DNA of 64,000 nt from an uncultured Bacilli bacterium (GCA_934168245.1 CAKPMY010000007.1:7200-71199), one strand, 5' to 3'. Shown: positions 46,434 through 55,627, counted from the first letter of the stretch. Program-made: numbers and translations. Notes: generated by a model not told the origin, from the sequence alone.

Positions 46434-46622
46434 TCATGTACACCTCTTATTTAAAGAATAGCACATGTAATTTTTAAAGAAAAGTAAAGATTAGTTTTTT
46501 ATAAAAATTTTACAATGGCTTTTACGTTTTTCTACGTTTGTTCGATTTACAAGATTTACACTTTTAGAAGAGACGTTTTTTTGTTATGTAATTTTATTTT
46601 AAAGTGTTTCATATAACTTACT

Positions 46623-47924
46623 ATGAAAGAAAAATTTATTAAATCAACATTAGGATTATTAGTGGGAGGATTTTTTACTAAAGTACTAGGAATGGTAATT
46701 AAAATAGTAATGAGTAGACTTATTGGGACTGATGGTTTAGGACTTTATATGTTAATTTTACCGACCTTTTCTCTTTTTATCGGAATAAGTCAGTTGGGAA
46801 TGCCGGTGGCTCTTGCTAAATTGATTGCGGAAGATACTAAGAATAATAAAAGATTATTCTTTTCAGTGCTGCCGGTAATACTTTTAGTTAATGTTATTTT
46901 GATTGTTATTATTTTACTTTTTGCTCCTATTCTTGCTAATAAGTTACTTAATAATAATTTGACTTATTATGGTATTTTAGCGATTGCTTTGGTAATTCCT
47001 TTTACTAGTATTTCTAGTATTTGTAGAAGTTATTTTTTTGGAAAAGAGAGAATGGTTCCACATGTTGTTTCTAATTTACTGGAAGATGTTGTTAGACTTA
47101 GTTTGATGATTGTAGGTATTCCTTTTGTTATAGATAAGGGTATTCAGTATGCAGTTTGTTATATTATTGCTTCTAATGTTATTAGTGAAGGAGCATCTAT
47201 TTTAGTTTTATTTTTATTTTTGCCGAAAGGAACATTTATTAAAAGAAGTGATTTAAGGCCTAATAAAGGCTATATACAGGAATGTTTATCGATTGGTATA
47301 CCAAATACTACTGGAAGATTAATTGGAAGTGTTGGGTACTTTTTAGAGCCAATAATTTTAAGTTTAGTACTACTTAGTGTAGGATATAGTAATGGGTATA
47401 TTGCTAGAGAGTATGGAATATTATCAGGATATGTTATGCCATTATTACTACTCCCATCTTTCTTTACGTTGGCTATTTCACAAGCACTTTTACCAGTTGT
47501 TTCGAAAGAGTTTTCAAAAGGAAGAAGTAAAAGTGTAAAAAAGAAGATAAGACTTGCTATTACGTTTTCAATGGCGATTGGAATTCCAGCAACTATTCTT
47601 TTTATCTTATTCCCGGAGGTTTTTTTAAGAATAATTTATCATACATCGGAAGGAGTTACTTATATGAGAATACTTGCTCCTATATGTTTATTACAATATA
47701 TACAAAGTCCATTAGCATCGGCACTTGATGCGATGGGAAAAAGCAAAGATGCTATGGTCGCGACAACTCTTGGAATGATTACTAGGACGGGATTATTATT
47801 TGGGCTTTCATATTTAAAAATTGGAATGTATGGGTTAATTATTGCGATTAGTATTAATGTTTTAGTTGTTACAGTATATGACTTATGGAAAGTACATAGT
47901 CATTTAAAAGAAAAAGATGCCTAA
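46623..47924 (+). CDS. SpoVB/MurJ-like polysaccharide flippase (MOP superfamily)
   Basis: A 433-residue integral membrane protein with about 12-14 helices. 'FIKSTLGLLVGGFFTKVLGM' and 'MSRLIGTDGLGLYMLILPT' at the N-terminus match SpoVB/RfbX-type flippases of the MATE/MOP superfamily, which move lipid-linked saccharides across the membrane. It could serve lipid II or another glycan. No ribosome binding site precedes the ATG; a TATAAC at 46612-46617 lies only 5 bp upstream, which could mean leaderless initiation or a missed start. It converges on helD copy 2. Confidence 0.9.
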   Translation: MKEKFIKSTLGLLVGGFFTKVLGMVIKIVMSRLIGTDGLGLYMLILPTFSLFIGISQLGMPVALAKLIAEDTKNNKRLFFSVLPVILLVNVILIVIILLFAPILANKLLNNNLTYYGILAIALVIPFTSISSICRSYFFGKERMVPHVVSNLLEDVVRLSLMIVGIPFVIDKGIQYAVCYIIASNVISEGASILVLFLFLPKGTFIKRSDLRPNKGYIQECLSIGIPNTTGRLIGSVGYFLEPIILSLVLLSVGYSNGYIAREYGILSGYVMPLLLLPSFFTLAISQALLPVVSKEFSKGRSKSVKKKIRLAITFSMAIGIPATILFILFPEVFLRIIYHTSEGVTYMRILAPICLLQYIQSPLASALDAMGKSKDAMVATTLGMITRTGLLFGLSYLKIGMYGLIIAISINVLVVTVYDLWKVHSHLKEKDA

Positions 47925-47930
47925 GCATCT
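47908..47930 (-). terminator. Terminator of helD copy 2
   Basis: AGATGC/GCATCT stem (47925-47930 and 47915-47920) with a 4-base loop, then TTTTCTTTT on the minus strand. It lies inside the 3' end of the convergent flippase gene. Confidence 0.75.
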
Positions 47931-49959
47931 AGTTATAAATATATAATTCATGTTGACATCTAGTACAAGCAACATATAATAAGTTTCTTTCGTTCTTACG
48001 ATAAGAATTGTTACGATCGTTATAGATAATAACACTATCAAACTCTAAACCTTTAGCAATATAGGCAGGGATGACAATTAAATTTTTCTGGAACTTTTTC
48101 GTATTAGCCTCAATTAAAGAAATGTTTAGAGAGTCTTTTAAAAGTTCATATAACTCTTCGGCTTCTTTATAATCTTTTGTTATAACAGCAGTACTTTTAT
48201 ATTCTTCTTGAAGAGTCGTTATATCTTTTAAAAGAGATGTTTTTAAGTCTTCGATATTTCTTCTAAAGATTACTGGTTTATTATTATCTTTACGAATAGC
48301 ATTGACATGTTTTAATTTAAGGATCTTATTAGTATACTCAATTATTTCAGGGGATGAACGATATGTTTTTAATAGTTCTAAGTACTTGGTATCACCCGTA
48401 AATAACGGACTTAGATCTGCTAAGGAGTTATAACTGTAGTATGGATTTATATTTTGATTAATGTCACCTAGAATTGTGAAGTCGGCTTTTCTAAATATTT
48501 TGCTTATTATTACATATTGAAGCATATTGTAATCTTGAGCTTCATCAATTACTACTTGTTTTATATTAGCCTCGTATGGAAAACCTTCCAAGGTACCTTT
48601 AATGTAGGAAAAGATTAAAGCATCTTCATAGTTAATGATATTTTTCTTGATAAAAGAATTTACTTCTGTTTCTGATAAAGGCATTTTACAAAATGGACTA
48701 GACCAAAAGGTTGCATATATTTTTTTATAATCTTTTTCAAAGTTAGATGATTCTTTTAGAAGTTTACCAAATGTTTTGACTTTTTTATTACTACCTTTAT
48801 AAAATTGTTGAGAGAGTTTTTTAGACATTTCTTCTAGCCGTTCAAATAATGGAAAACGATCATATTTATAGGTTAACATTTCGTTTAATTCTTCTTTTAA
48901 GACTACATTAAATTCGTTTTCAATAATATCTTCTGTGAATTTACATTTTAAAAGATAATCTGTTAAATAAGCATCAATATCGGCAATTATTTCATCGCTT
49001 TGCTTGTATTTTACTAGGTCTGGATTTTTTTCACTATAGGTATAATATCTAGAAACAAAGTCGGTGAAAGTTTCGACATCTTTATACTCAGTTATAAAAT
49101 ATGATAAGTAGTCATTAAAGGTTGTCTGTAAGGTATTATTTTCTCCAAGAGATGGTAAAACGTCAGAGATGTATTCGGTAAAGACATTGTTTGGAGAAAA
49201 TATTAAGATATTATTACTGGTTAAGTTTTTTAGTCGATATAGTAAAAAGGCAATTCGATGAAGAGCGACTGTTGTTTTGCCGGAACCTGCTATTCCTTGA
49301 ACTATTAGGTTGTTATCTTCTAGGTTACGTATGACTTTGTTTTGTTCTTGTTGAATGGTATTGACAACATTTTTCATTCTTTCACTGGACTCGGTTGCTA
49401 GAACTTCTTGTAAGACTTCATCATCAATATTTAGAGAGTTGTCAAAGACTCCTACTAATTTATTGTTTTCTATTTTATATTGGCGCTTACGTTTTAGTTC
49501 GCCTTCGAAAATGCCACCTGGGGCTTTGTAAGAGCAAGGGCCTATTTCGTAGTCATAGAAAAGACTGCAAACGGGACTACGCCAGTCGTATAAAATGTTA
49601 TTTAAGTTGTCGTCTTTTAAGTAAGTTAGAGAGATGTAAATATTATGAACTTTTCCCTCGTCATCTTTAAAAATTATGGAAGCAAAGTAAGGTTTATTTT
49701 TTATTTGACATAACTTTTTAAAATAGACTTGTTTTTGTAGGGCGCGGTCTGCTTCACCGGCTGTTGCAGCCATTACTTGTTGCATCTCGGCTTCATCAAA
49801 ACTGGTAGAGTTTTCCCACATCATTTTTTTGAACTCTTTTAAGTTTTCTTCATCATTATAGACATCTTCTCCTAATGATGATAAAGTGTCACCTAATAAC
49901 TTTTGAACTTTCTTTAAAATTTTCTGTTCTGTTTTAAATTCTTGTTCGCTAATTGCCAT
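47929..49959 (-). CDS. helD: HelD-like RNA polymerase recycling ATPase (copy 2)
   Basis: A 676-residue second HelD-type superfamily 1 ATPase. 'LYDWRSPVCSLFYDYEIG' (about 123-140) and Walker A GIAGSGKT at 222-229 are present. Walker B is 'VIDEAQDYNML', and 'AKGLEFDSVIIYND' is a late helicase motif. The N-terminal arm (1-80) differs clearly from copy 1, so the two are diverged paralogues rather than a recent duplication. A strong AAGGAGG site, a promoter at 50057-50085 and a hairpin in the leader precede it. Role: release of stalled RNA polymerase, by family. Confidence 0.88.
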   Translation of the reverse strand: MAISEQEFKTEQKILKKVQKLLGDTLSSLGEDVYNDEENLKEFKKMMWENSTSFDEAEMQQVMAATAGEADRALQKQVYFKKLCQIKNKPYFASIIFKDDEGKVHNIYISLTYLKDDNLNNILYDWRSPVCSLFYDYEIGPCSYKAPGGIFEGELKRKRQYKIENNKLVGVFDNSLNIDDEVLQEVLATESSERMKNVVNTIQQEQNKVIRNLEDNNLIVQGIAGSGKTTVALHRIAFLLYRLKNLTSNNILIFSPNNVFTEYISDVLPSLGENNTLQTTFNDYLSYFITEYKDVETFTDFVSRYYTYSEKNPDLVKYKQSDEIIADIDAYLTDYLLKCKFTEDIIENEFNVVLKEELNEMLTYKYDRFPLFERLEEMSKKLSQQFYKGSNKKVKTFGKLLKESSNFEKDYKKIYATFWSSPFCKMPLSETEVNSFIKKNIINYEDALIFSYIKGTLEGFPYEANIKQVVIDEAQDYNMLQYVIISKIFRKADFTILGDINQNINPYYSYNSLADLSPLFTGDTKYLELLKTYRSSPEIIEYTNKILKLKHVNAIRKDNNKPVIFRRNIEDLKTSLLKDITTLQEEYKSTAVITKDYKEAEELYELLKDSLNISLIEANTKKFQKNLIVIPAYIAKGLEFDSVIIYNDRNNSYRKNERNLLYVACTRCQHELYIYN

Positions 49960-49995
49960 ATATACCTCCTTAATTTATTCTTTAAAAACCAAAAT

Positions 49996-50015
49996 ACTAC
50001 ATTTATTCATGTAGT
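49996..50015 (-). promoter_or_regulatory. Hairpin in the helD copy 2 leader
   Basis: ACTACAT/ATGTAGT arms with a 6-base loop, followed on the minus strand by ATTTTGGTTTTT. It could act as an attenuator between promoter and gene, but the T-tract is interrupted. Confidence 0.45.
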
Positions 50016-50056
50016 TATAATTATCATATAGTATTTTTTCGCTAAACGTCTGTTTC

Positions 50057-50085
50057 AATATATCATAAGTTTTAGAATTAGACAA
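50057..50085 (-). promoter_or_regulatory. Promoter of helD copy 2
   Basis: TTGTCT and TATATT are separated by 17 bp on the minus strand, about 97 bp upstream of the ATG. Confidence 0.6.
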
Positions 50086-50100
50086 GAGGATTTTTAAAAG

Positions 50101-50124
50101 AAAAAAAATATTCCGAGTGGAATA
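50101..50124 (-). terminator. Terminator of the paralogue array
   Basis: TATTCC/GGAATA stem with a 4-base loop, then at least eight T on the minus strand, about 18 bp past the last paralogue's stop. Confidence 0.85.
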
Positions 50125-50141
50125 CTTTTAGTTATCTTATT

Positions 50142-50735
50142 TTATTTAGAAAAAACATGGAAAGTGCCTTTTAGTTTATCGTTTTTAGTATAGGCTTTTT
50201 CGGTTTCTTTTGTTTTTTCATTTTCTGCAAAATAGTCAATAATATCATCTAGGAAGACCATTTTCATATCTGATAAACTACTACATACTTTAATATCAGC
50301 AGTTTTTGGACATGCTTGTTGTGGTCCTTGTTCTGGTTGATAAACTACCATTTCATGATTAGGACATCTCTTATAGAATCTTACTGGATGTGGCATTCTA
50401 TATTTTTGGTATCTTACGCTGATATATCTTTCTTTTGTTGATGGTAAAGTGGCTTCTTTTATAGGACATTGTACTGCCTCAACATAAGTTAAAGGTTTAG
50501 TTATGATGTTCATGGCTGGTTCTATATGACCAAGCATATATGTAGTTGTCTCAGCAGAAATTACTTCTTCGCCGTTTTCGGTAGTTTCAATTTCTTTTTT
50601 TACAACATCAATTTGGACTGGACTATTTTCTTTTGGCCATTTGATATTTTCTAGATCTTCGACGTTTGTAGTAAATGTCGCACAACTTCTTGGAAAATCT
50701 TTGTTACAACGATAATAAATATCTAATTTTTTCAT
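50142..50735 (-). CDS. Paralogue 4 of an unknown MxKLDxxYxC family
   Basis: A 197-residue soluble protein of no recognised family. It opens with MKKLDIYYRC (C10), the signature shared by four tandem genes here. Further shared blocks are 'VQIDVVK', 'TTYMLG', 'HEMVVYQPEQG' and 'KTADIKV', with a helical tail ending 'TKNDKLKGTFH'. No signal peptide or catalytic motif is visible. The ATG at 50735 follows AAAGGAG; an earlier in-frame ATG lacks one. It is the last of the array and is followed by a strong terminator. Confidence 0.72.
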   Translation of the reverse strand: MKKLDIYYRCNKDFPRSCATFTTNVEDLENIKWPKENSPVQIDVVKKEIETTENGEEVISAETTTYMLGHIEPAMNIITKPLTYVEAVQCPIKEATLPSTKERYISVRYQKYRMPHPVRFYKRCPNHEMVVYQPEQGPQQACPKTADIKVCSSLSDMKMVFLDDIIDYFAENEKTKETEKAYTKNDKLKGTFHVFSK

Positions 50736-50783
50736 AATATTGTTTCTCCTTTTATACAATTATTTATAAGTGGTTGTTTTACT

Positions 50784-51383
50784 TTACTTGTTTTGATTGT
50801 TAGCACTTGAGTGGCTTTTATATTTTGCATACTTTGAATATGTTTTACTTGGAGCATCTTTAGTACTTTGTTCACCTAAGTAGTCAATTACATCACTAAT
50901 AAAGGCTTTTCTCATTGCTAGAGGTATACTAAATACTTTTACATCTGCTGTCTTAGCATATATTTGCTTTTTACCATTTGGTAATTCAAATACGGCTACT
51001 GCTGGATAGCAATAGTCTTTATAAAGTACTGGTGTTGGTGAAAGCAAATGGTCTTTAAAGACTTTATTTTTTTCGACTTTAGTATTTGATAACATTTTTG
51101 TTCTATATGGTGTTATGACAAATCTACCCTCGTCTTCTTTTACTTCTTTTAATACTTTAGCAGTTTGCTCAGTTGTACCAATCGTGTACTTAGTTGTTGA
51201 TGTTTTAATTACTTCATTGCCATTCTCATCATTTTCAATTTCTGATTTGACAATATCAATTTGCATTGGAATACGGTTTACTGGTACATTTATATTTTCA
51301 ACCGACGTAACATTTTCAACTTTAAACTCTCCATTATCTTGATTATTAGGTTTACAATGATAATAAACATCTAACTTTCTCAC
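50784..51383 (-). CDS. Paralogue 3 of an unknown MxKLDxxYxC family
   Basis: A 199-residue homologue of its neighbours. It starts with GTG (MRKLDVYYHC, C10) behind a GGGGGG-type ribosome binding site and has its own promoter at 51413-51441. Shared blocks are 'MQIDIVKSEIE', 'TTKYTIGTTE', 'PAVAVFELPNG' and 'KTADVKVFS', with the tail 'KTYSKYAKY'. It is closest to paralogue 4 in length and in the 'KTAD[IV]KV' block. Function is unknown. Confidence 0.72.
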   Translation of the reverse strand: MRKLDVYYHCKPNNQDNGEFKVENVTSVENINVPVNRIPMQIDIVKSEIENDENGNEVIKTSTTKYTIGTTEQTAKVLKEVKEDEGRFVITPYRTKMLSNTKVEKNKVFKDHLLSPTPVLYKDYCYPAVAVFELPNGKKQIYAKTADVKVFSIPLAMRKAFISDVIDYLGEQSTKDAPSKTYSKYAKYKSHSSANNQNK

Positions 51384-51412
51384 AATTATATTCCCCCCTC
51401 AATAGTGCACAT

Positions 51413-51441
51413 ATTATAACATGTTTTCTGATTTTTTGCAA
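51413..51441 (-). promoter_or_regulatory. Promoter of paralogue 3
   Basis: TTGCAA and TATAAT are separated by 17 bp on the minus strand. Confidence 0.75.
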
Positions 51442-51550
51442 GTTTTATCTGCTTGAGCGATGCTTTTTGGAATGCCTTTGGCAAGGAGCGTTTTAGTTTT
51501 TTTTAGAATACTAGTTAATTATTTTTCTTGCTCACAACCGGCTACGATAA

Positions 51551-51577
51551 AAAAGAAAAGTTTAATTAAAACTTCTC
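51551..51577 (-). terminator. Terminator of paralogue 2
   Basis: GAGAAGTTT/AAACTTTTC (one G-U pair) with a 5-base loop, then TTTT on the minus strand, one base past the stop. The rest of the roughly 195-bp gap to paralogue 3 holds the promoter and a GC-richer stretch (51451-51500) with no call. Confidence 0.65.
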
Positions 51578-51578
51578 T

Positions 51579-52082
51579 TTAGTAGAAACTACTTTTTTGG
51601 TAGACTTTAGCATTGGCTACTCTTTCAGCAATACTTTCGTGTTCCTGTTCTTTTTGTTCAAAATAAGTTCTTAAATAAAAGAAGAAACCGTCTCTTAGAC
51701 TCTCTGGTGTAGGAAATACTTTTACATCAGGAGTTTTTGGTCTTGCGTATCTTACTCCTGATGGGGTTGTATATATAACCATGGTATGATCTTGGCAGCT
51801 TCTATGGAAGGCATACGGATCACCTACTTTATGTTTGTAGACAGAGGAGAACACTTCATTAGAATCTCGCTCTTCGCCTACCGTATAAATAACTTTATTT
51901 CTAAAGAAATTTGTTTTTAATTCAGCATCTAAGTACTCAATTTCATGAACTATCTCAATAACGTAAGGTGTTTCATCCTGTGGAAAACAAATCTGATCTT
52001 CCTTACTTATGTTTCCTACCTGCTTAGAAAACTCATTTGGTTTTTCTGGGTCACAATAATATATTACATCTAATCTTTCCAT
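51579..52082 (-). CDS. Paralogue 2 of an unknown MxKLDxxYxC family
   Basis: A 167-residue homologue. It opens MERLDVIYYC (C10), then 'PYVIEIVHEIEYLDAEL', 'KVIYTVGEE', 'HTMVIYTTPSG' and 'KTPDVKVFPTPESL', and ends 'KVYQKSSFY'. It shares the 'EYLDAEL'-like insert with paralogue 1 (TYLDANL), making those two a closer pair. A TAAGGAG site precedes the ATG. No function is apparent. Confidence 0.72.
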   Translation of the reverse strand: MERLDVIYYCDPEKPNEFSKQVGNISKEDQICFPQDETPYVIEIVHEIEYLDAELKTNFFRNKVIYTVGEERDSNEVFSSVYKHKVGDPYAFHRSCQDHTMVIYTTPSGVRYARPKTPDVKVFPTPESLRDGFFFYLRTYFEQKEQEHESIAERVANAKVYQKSSFY

Positions 52083-52227
52083 ATTTTTATCTCCTTAATA
52101 CTTTATTATTTGTTTTCCTTTTTATCCTTTTTACTAAAGTGTTTTTTAGAAAAATTAATATAGTGTCTTGGATTAATATTACTAAAAAATTAATAATATT
52201 TAAGTATGTGTAGTTAAGTCAGATTTA

Positions 52228-52716
52228 TTATTTTTGATAAGTTTTTGGTTCTTCTTGTTTTACGTTTTCACTTGCAAAAAATAGTAATTCAAAGTTTAGT
52301 AAACCTTCTTTTAAGTCCTCTGGTGTTTTAAAAACTCTTATTCTATCTGTTAATAGTTCTATATATCTTCTTTTCTTCTTTGGAGTCTTATAAACGGCAA
52401 ATAAGGTATCATGATTGCCAGGTGTAACATAACGATTTACTATTGGTAAGTCTCTTTCCATTCTTGTTTTTGAAGTTGCTGTTTGAATTATTTTTCTTGA
52501 TGTTAAGACTTCACCTACCATGTAAGTTATTTTTACCGGTATTTGTTTTTCTTCTAGGTTGGCATCTAGGTATGTTACAGGCTGATATATATCAATTAAG
52601 TATGGAGTCTCTTTTGGATAAGAAGTCTTAGCAATGGAGTCAACGTTAAAGGCACGACTAGTTATTTGAGTTGGATCTTCACTATTACAATGATAATGTA
52701 TTTCTAATTTTCTCAT
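52228..52716 (-). CDS. Paralogue 1 of an unknown MxKLDxxYxC family
   Basis: A 162-residue homologue. It opens MRKLEIHYHC (C10), with 'PYLIDIYQPVTYLDANL', 'KITYMVGEV', 'DTLFAVYKTPKKK' and 'TDRIRVFKTPEDL', and ends 'KTYQK'. It begins 12 bp after the stop of the phosphohexomutase gene, so it is probably co-transcribed with it. Function is unknown. Confidence 0.72.
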   Translation of the reverse strand: MRKLEIHYHCNSEDPTQITSRAFNVDSIAKTSYPKETPYLIDIYQPVTYLDANLEEKQIPVKITYMVGEVLTSRKIIQTATSKTRMERDLPIVNRYVTPGNHDTLFAVYKTPKKKRRYIELLTDRIRVFKTPEDLKEGLLNFELLFFASENVKQEEPKTYQK

Positions 52717-52728
52717 AATACTCTTTTA

Positions 52729-54102
52729 CTATTTATTATATTCTTCAATTAAACTGATAAACTCTTGTTGTAACTCTTCAAGGCGAGATTCTGTCTTGGC
52801 TTCAAATCTGGCCGTTATATTTGGACCAGTATTTGAGGCTCTAACCAAGGCCCAGCCATCATCAAATAATACTTTTACTCCATCAATGTCTAAGAAGTTA
52901 TAGGCTTTACTTTTAGCGTACTCAGCAATTTTATCAATAATGGCAAACTTTTTGTCATCACTACTTTTAAACTTTAATTCTTCTGTTGAATAATATTTAT
53001 TTATTCCTGCTAGTAGTTCAGTTACTGTTTTATCAGTATTAGATAGAATTTCTAAAAGACGAAGTCCAGCATATAGTCCAGAGTCAAAGCCTGGCCATTT
53101 GTCTCTAAAGTAAACATGGCCTGATAGTTCACCACCGAATGGAAGATCATCATCGCGAACTTTGGCTTTGGTATAGGAATTACCAGTACGATAACATAGT
53201 CCTTCTCCACCAAGACGTTCGATTTCATCACTTAGTGATTTAGAACATTTTACATCATATAAGAATTTTTTCTTACTAACTTTGTTAATAAGATCCCTGA
53301 TAATAATAATCATATATTGGTCTGTTGGAATAAAAGTTCCGTCTTCAGCAACAACTCCTAACCTATCGCCGTCACCATCAAAGCCTAAACCAACATCGGC
53401 TCCCAATTCTTTTACTTTGGCTTTTAATTGAGCAAGATTATCTTCAACACATGGATCAGGATGATGATTCGGGAAAGTTCCGTCACTTTCACCATTGATT
53501 ACATGTAGTTCCATTGGAAACATTTCATATAACTCTTTAGCAATGATACTAGTTGTACCATTACCTGGATCAATTACTACTTTTAACTTTCTTGGACCAA
53601 AGTGTAGATTAGTTCTAAATAATTCTAGATATTCTTCTCTAATACTATAATCAGTCACAGTCCCTGTTCCAGTAGCGAAGTCGCCTTGTTTTATATAAGC
53701 AAGAAAATCTTGAATTTCTTGACCTTTACAATTACCCTTTTCATCAAAGGCAAACTTTAGACCGTTATCATCTTTAGGATTATGAGATGCTGTAACCATT
53801 ACACCAGATGGAATGCCTAGTTTTATACAAGCATAGTAATACATTGGAGTTGTACATAGACCTAGAGAAATAATATTTATACCAGTTTCAGTTATACCTT
53901 GGATTAAAGCATTATATAGGCTTTCACCAGATAAACGATTGTCATGGCCAATTACACAAGTAGTTTTACCAATACTTTTAATATAACTACCAAAACCAAG
54001 ACCAATAGTATATACGGTATCTTCATCTAGTTCAGTAGGATAAATTCCTCTAATGTCATAACCTCTAAAAATATTTTCATTTATATTTTCTTTTATATTC
54101 AT
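52729..54102 (-). CDS. Phosphomannomutase/phosphoglucomutase
   Basis: A 457-residue alpha-D-phosphohexomutase of the AlgC/ManB type, interconverting hexose 6- and 1-phosphates for sugar-nucleotide synthesis. 'NIFRGYDIRGIYP' opens domain 1, and the phosphoserine loop TASHNP has S106. The metal-binding 'FDGDGDR' lies in domain 2, 'GGELSGH' is the sugar loop and 'RASNTGPNITARFEA' is the phosphate loop. Length is typical. The ATG follows AGGAGG. It may feed the glycosyltransferase and flippase genes elsewhere in the window. Confidence 0.96.
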   Translation of the reverse strand: MNIKENINENIFRGYDIRGIYPTELDEDTVYTIGLGFGSYIKSIGKTTCVIGHDNRLSGESLYNALIQGITETGINIISLGLCTTPMYYYACIKLGIPSGVMVTASHNPKDDNGLKFAFDEKGNCKGQEIQDFLAYIKQGDFATGTGTVTDYSIREEYLELFRTNLHFGPRKLKVVIDPGNGTTSIIAKELYEMFPMELHVINGESDGTFPNHHPDPCVEDNLAQLKAKVKELGADVGLGFDGDGDRLGVVAEDGTFIPTDQYMIIIIRDLINKVSKKKFLYDVKCSKSLSDEIERLGGEGLCYRTGNSYTKAKVRDDDLPFGGELSGHVYFRDKWPGFDSGLYAGLRLLEILSNTDKTVTELLAGINKYYSTEELKFKSSDDKKFAIIDKIAEYAKSKAYNFLDIDGVKVLFDDGWALVRASNTGPNITARFEAKTESRLEELQQEFISLIEEYNK

Positions 54103-54256
54103 TAAATCTTAACCTCCTATTAAAAGTATAACATATTAATATTAGAATAAGGAATAAAAATAGATTTTTTAGGTGAAAAGATAGAAATTATTTCAAATGA
54201 GGCTGCTCTTTTTTGGAATATTCATGTACTTAATTGTGGCTTTATTTTAATTTAAC

Positions 54257-54303
54257 AAAAAAAATGACCTTAAACTTGAAATAGGTTGGTTTAAAGATCA
54301 TTT
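54257..54303 (-). terminator. Terminator of cca
   Basis: A long imperfect stem (AAATGATCTTTAAAC with GTTTAAGGTCATTT) with a 13-base loop runs into a T8 tract on the minus strand, about 10 bp past the stop. Confidence 0.8.
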
Positions 54304-54313
54304 TCTTTTTTAA

Positions 54314-55588
54314 TTAAGAGTATTTTTTTAAGACATAGTCATTTATTTTGGTTGGATCATTTTCTAATTTATTAATAATTATTTCTCTTTTTAGGTCTTT
54401 TAGAATAGTACCGATTTCTTTACCGGTATAGCCTAATTCAATTAAAGCCGAACCATTATAAGTTATTTTCTGATATTTAGTTTTTACTTCTAAATATTTT
54501 TCTTTTAATAATTCTAAATCTTTAAGTCTAGATAAATATTCTTCATTTTGAGACTTGATGTCGGCTTCTTTTAAAGCAAATAATAATTCGATATAGTCCA
54601 TGTCATATTTTTGATAGAAATCATAAATTTTAGCTGGCCTTGGACTTAAGGTGTCTTCGTGATAAGATATTAAATTGGCGACAATCTTTTTAGTTTTATT
54701 ATCTAGTTTATACTCTTTAGCAAACTTTTTAAATATATCAAGACTGGCTTTCGAGTGATGAAGAAAATGACCAGTGTTAGTCTCATCTAGAGTGAACTTT
54801 ATTGGTTTACCAGAATCATGAAATAAAGCGGCTAGACGAAGATAAAGATTTTTATCAGTTTTAGAAACAGTTTTTACAATATGAGTATAGACATCATAGA
54901 TATGATATTTATTGTGTTGATCAAAACCATCGCAGGTTCTAAGGGCTGGAATTAGTTCAAAAAATATTTCCTTGTACTCTAAAAGATAGTACTCAATATT
55001 ATCTGATAATAATATCTTTTTTAACTCTTCATAGATTCTTTCCTTAGAAACATTTTTTAAGAGATGGGCTTTTAGAAGTAACTGGTCTTTTAAATTGCTA
55101 TCAATCTTAAAATTATATTTGTCTGCTTGGCGAAGGGCTCTTAATATTCTTAATGGATCTTGTTCTAGTCCTTCACCAGATTCTTTTACTAGAGAGACTT
55201 TTTTATTTTTAATATCTTCTACTCCACCGACGTAATCAATTATATTACCGGAGATAGTGGCCGCTAGAGCATTCATTTTAAAGTCCCTGTTTTCTAAATC
55301 TTCTTTTAGTGTTGTTCCTCTAAAACTTGAGAACTCAATATCATAATTATTTGTTCTAATTACTCCAGTATTACGATGAGAATTTTCTTTCATTATAGTT
55401 AGTGCTGGTAGCATCTCTTTTAATTTAGAAAGAGGCATGTTAGTAGTTAAATCATAGTCTTTATTTTCGACATTTATAATGTAGTCTCGAACTGCTCCAC
55501 CTACTAAGTAACATTCATAACCGGCAGCAATAACTTCTTGCATAAGGCTTTTTAAGTAACTTGGTAAAATCATAGTTAAGTTGGTCAT
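54314..55588 (-). CDS. cca: CCA tRNA nucleotidyltransferase with HD domain
   Basis: A 424-residue class II enzyme that adds or repairs the tRNA 3' CCA end from CTP and ATP. Nucleotidyltransferase motifs are GGAVRD (30-35), D44-Y-D46 and 'ENRDFKMNALA' (about 99-109). A basic tRNA-binding helical region follows. A C-terminal HD domain has H257/D258 in 'AALFHDSGKP', so it may also have phosphohydrolase activity. AAGGAGG precedes the ATG. It is the last gene before a strong terminator. Confidence 0.95.
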   Translation of the reverse strand: MTNLTMILPSYLKSLMQEVIAAGYECYLVGGAVRDYIINVENKDYDLTTNMPLSKLKEMLPALTIMKENSHRNTGVIRTNNYDIEFSSFRGTTLKEDLENRDFKMNALAATISGNIIDYVGGVEDIKNKKVSLVKESGEGLEQDPLRILRALRQADKYNFKIDSNLKDQLLLKAHLLKNVSKERIYEELKKILLSDNIEYYLLEYKEIFFELIPALRTCDGFDQHNKYHIYDVYTHIVKTVSKTDKNLYLRLAALFHDSGKPIKFTLDETNTGHFLHHSKASLDIFKKFAKEYKLDNKTKKIVANLISYHEDTLSPRPAKIYDFYQKYDMDYIELLFALKEADIKSQNEEYLSRLKDLELLKEKYLEVKTKYQKITYNGSALIELGYTGKEIGTILKDLKREIIINKLENDPTKINDYVLKKYS

Positions 55589-55627
55589 TTTTACACCTCC
55601 TTGGTATGGTGTTTTTACGACACCTTT

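Noticed and set aside
51451..51500. Possible small RNA in the GC-richer stretch upstream of paralogue 3
   Set aside because: Only a short CCTT/AAGG stem before a T-run is visible; no promoter or conserved structure was found.
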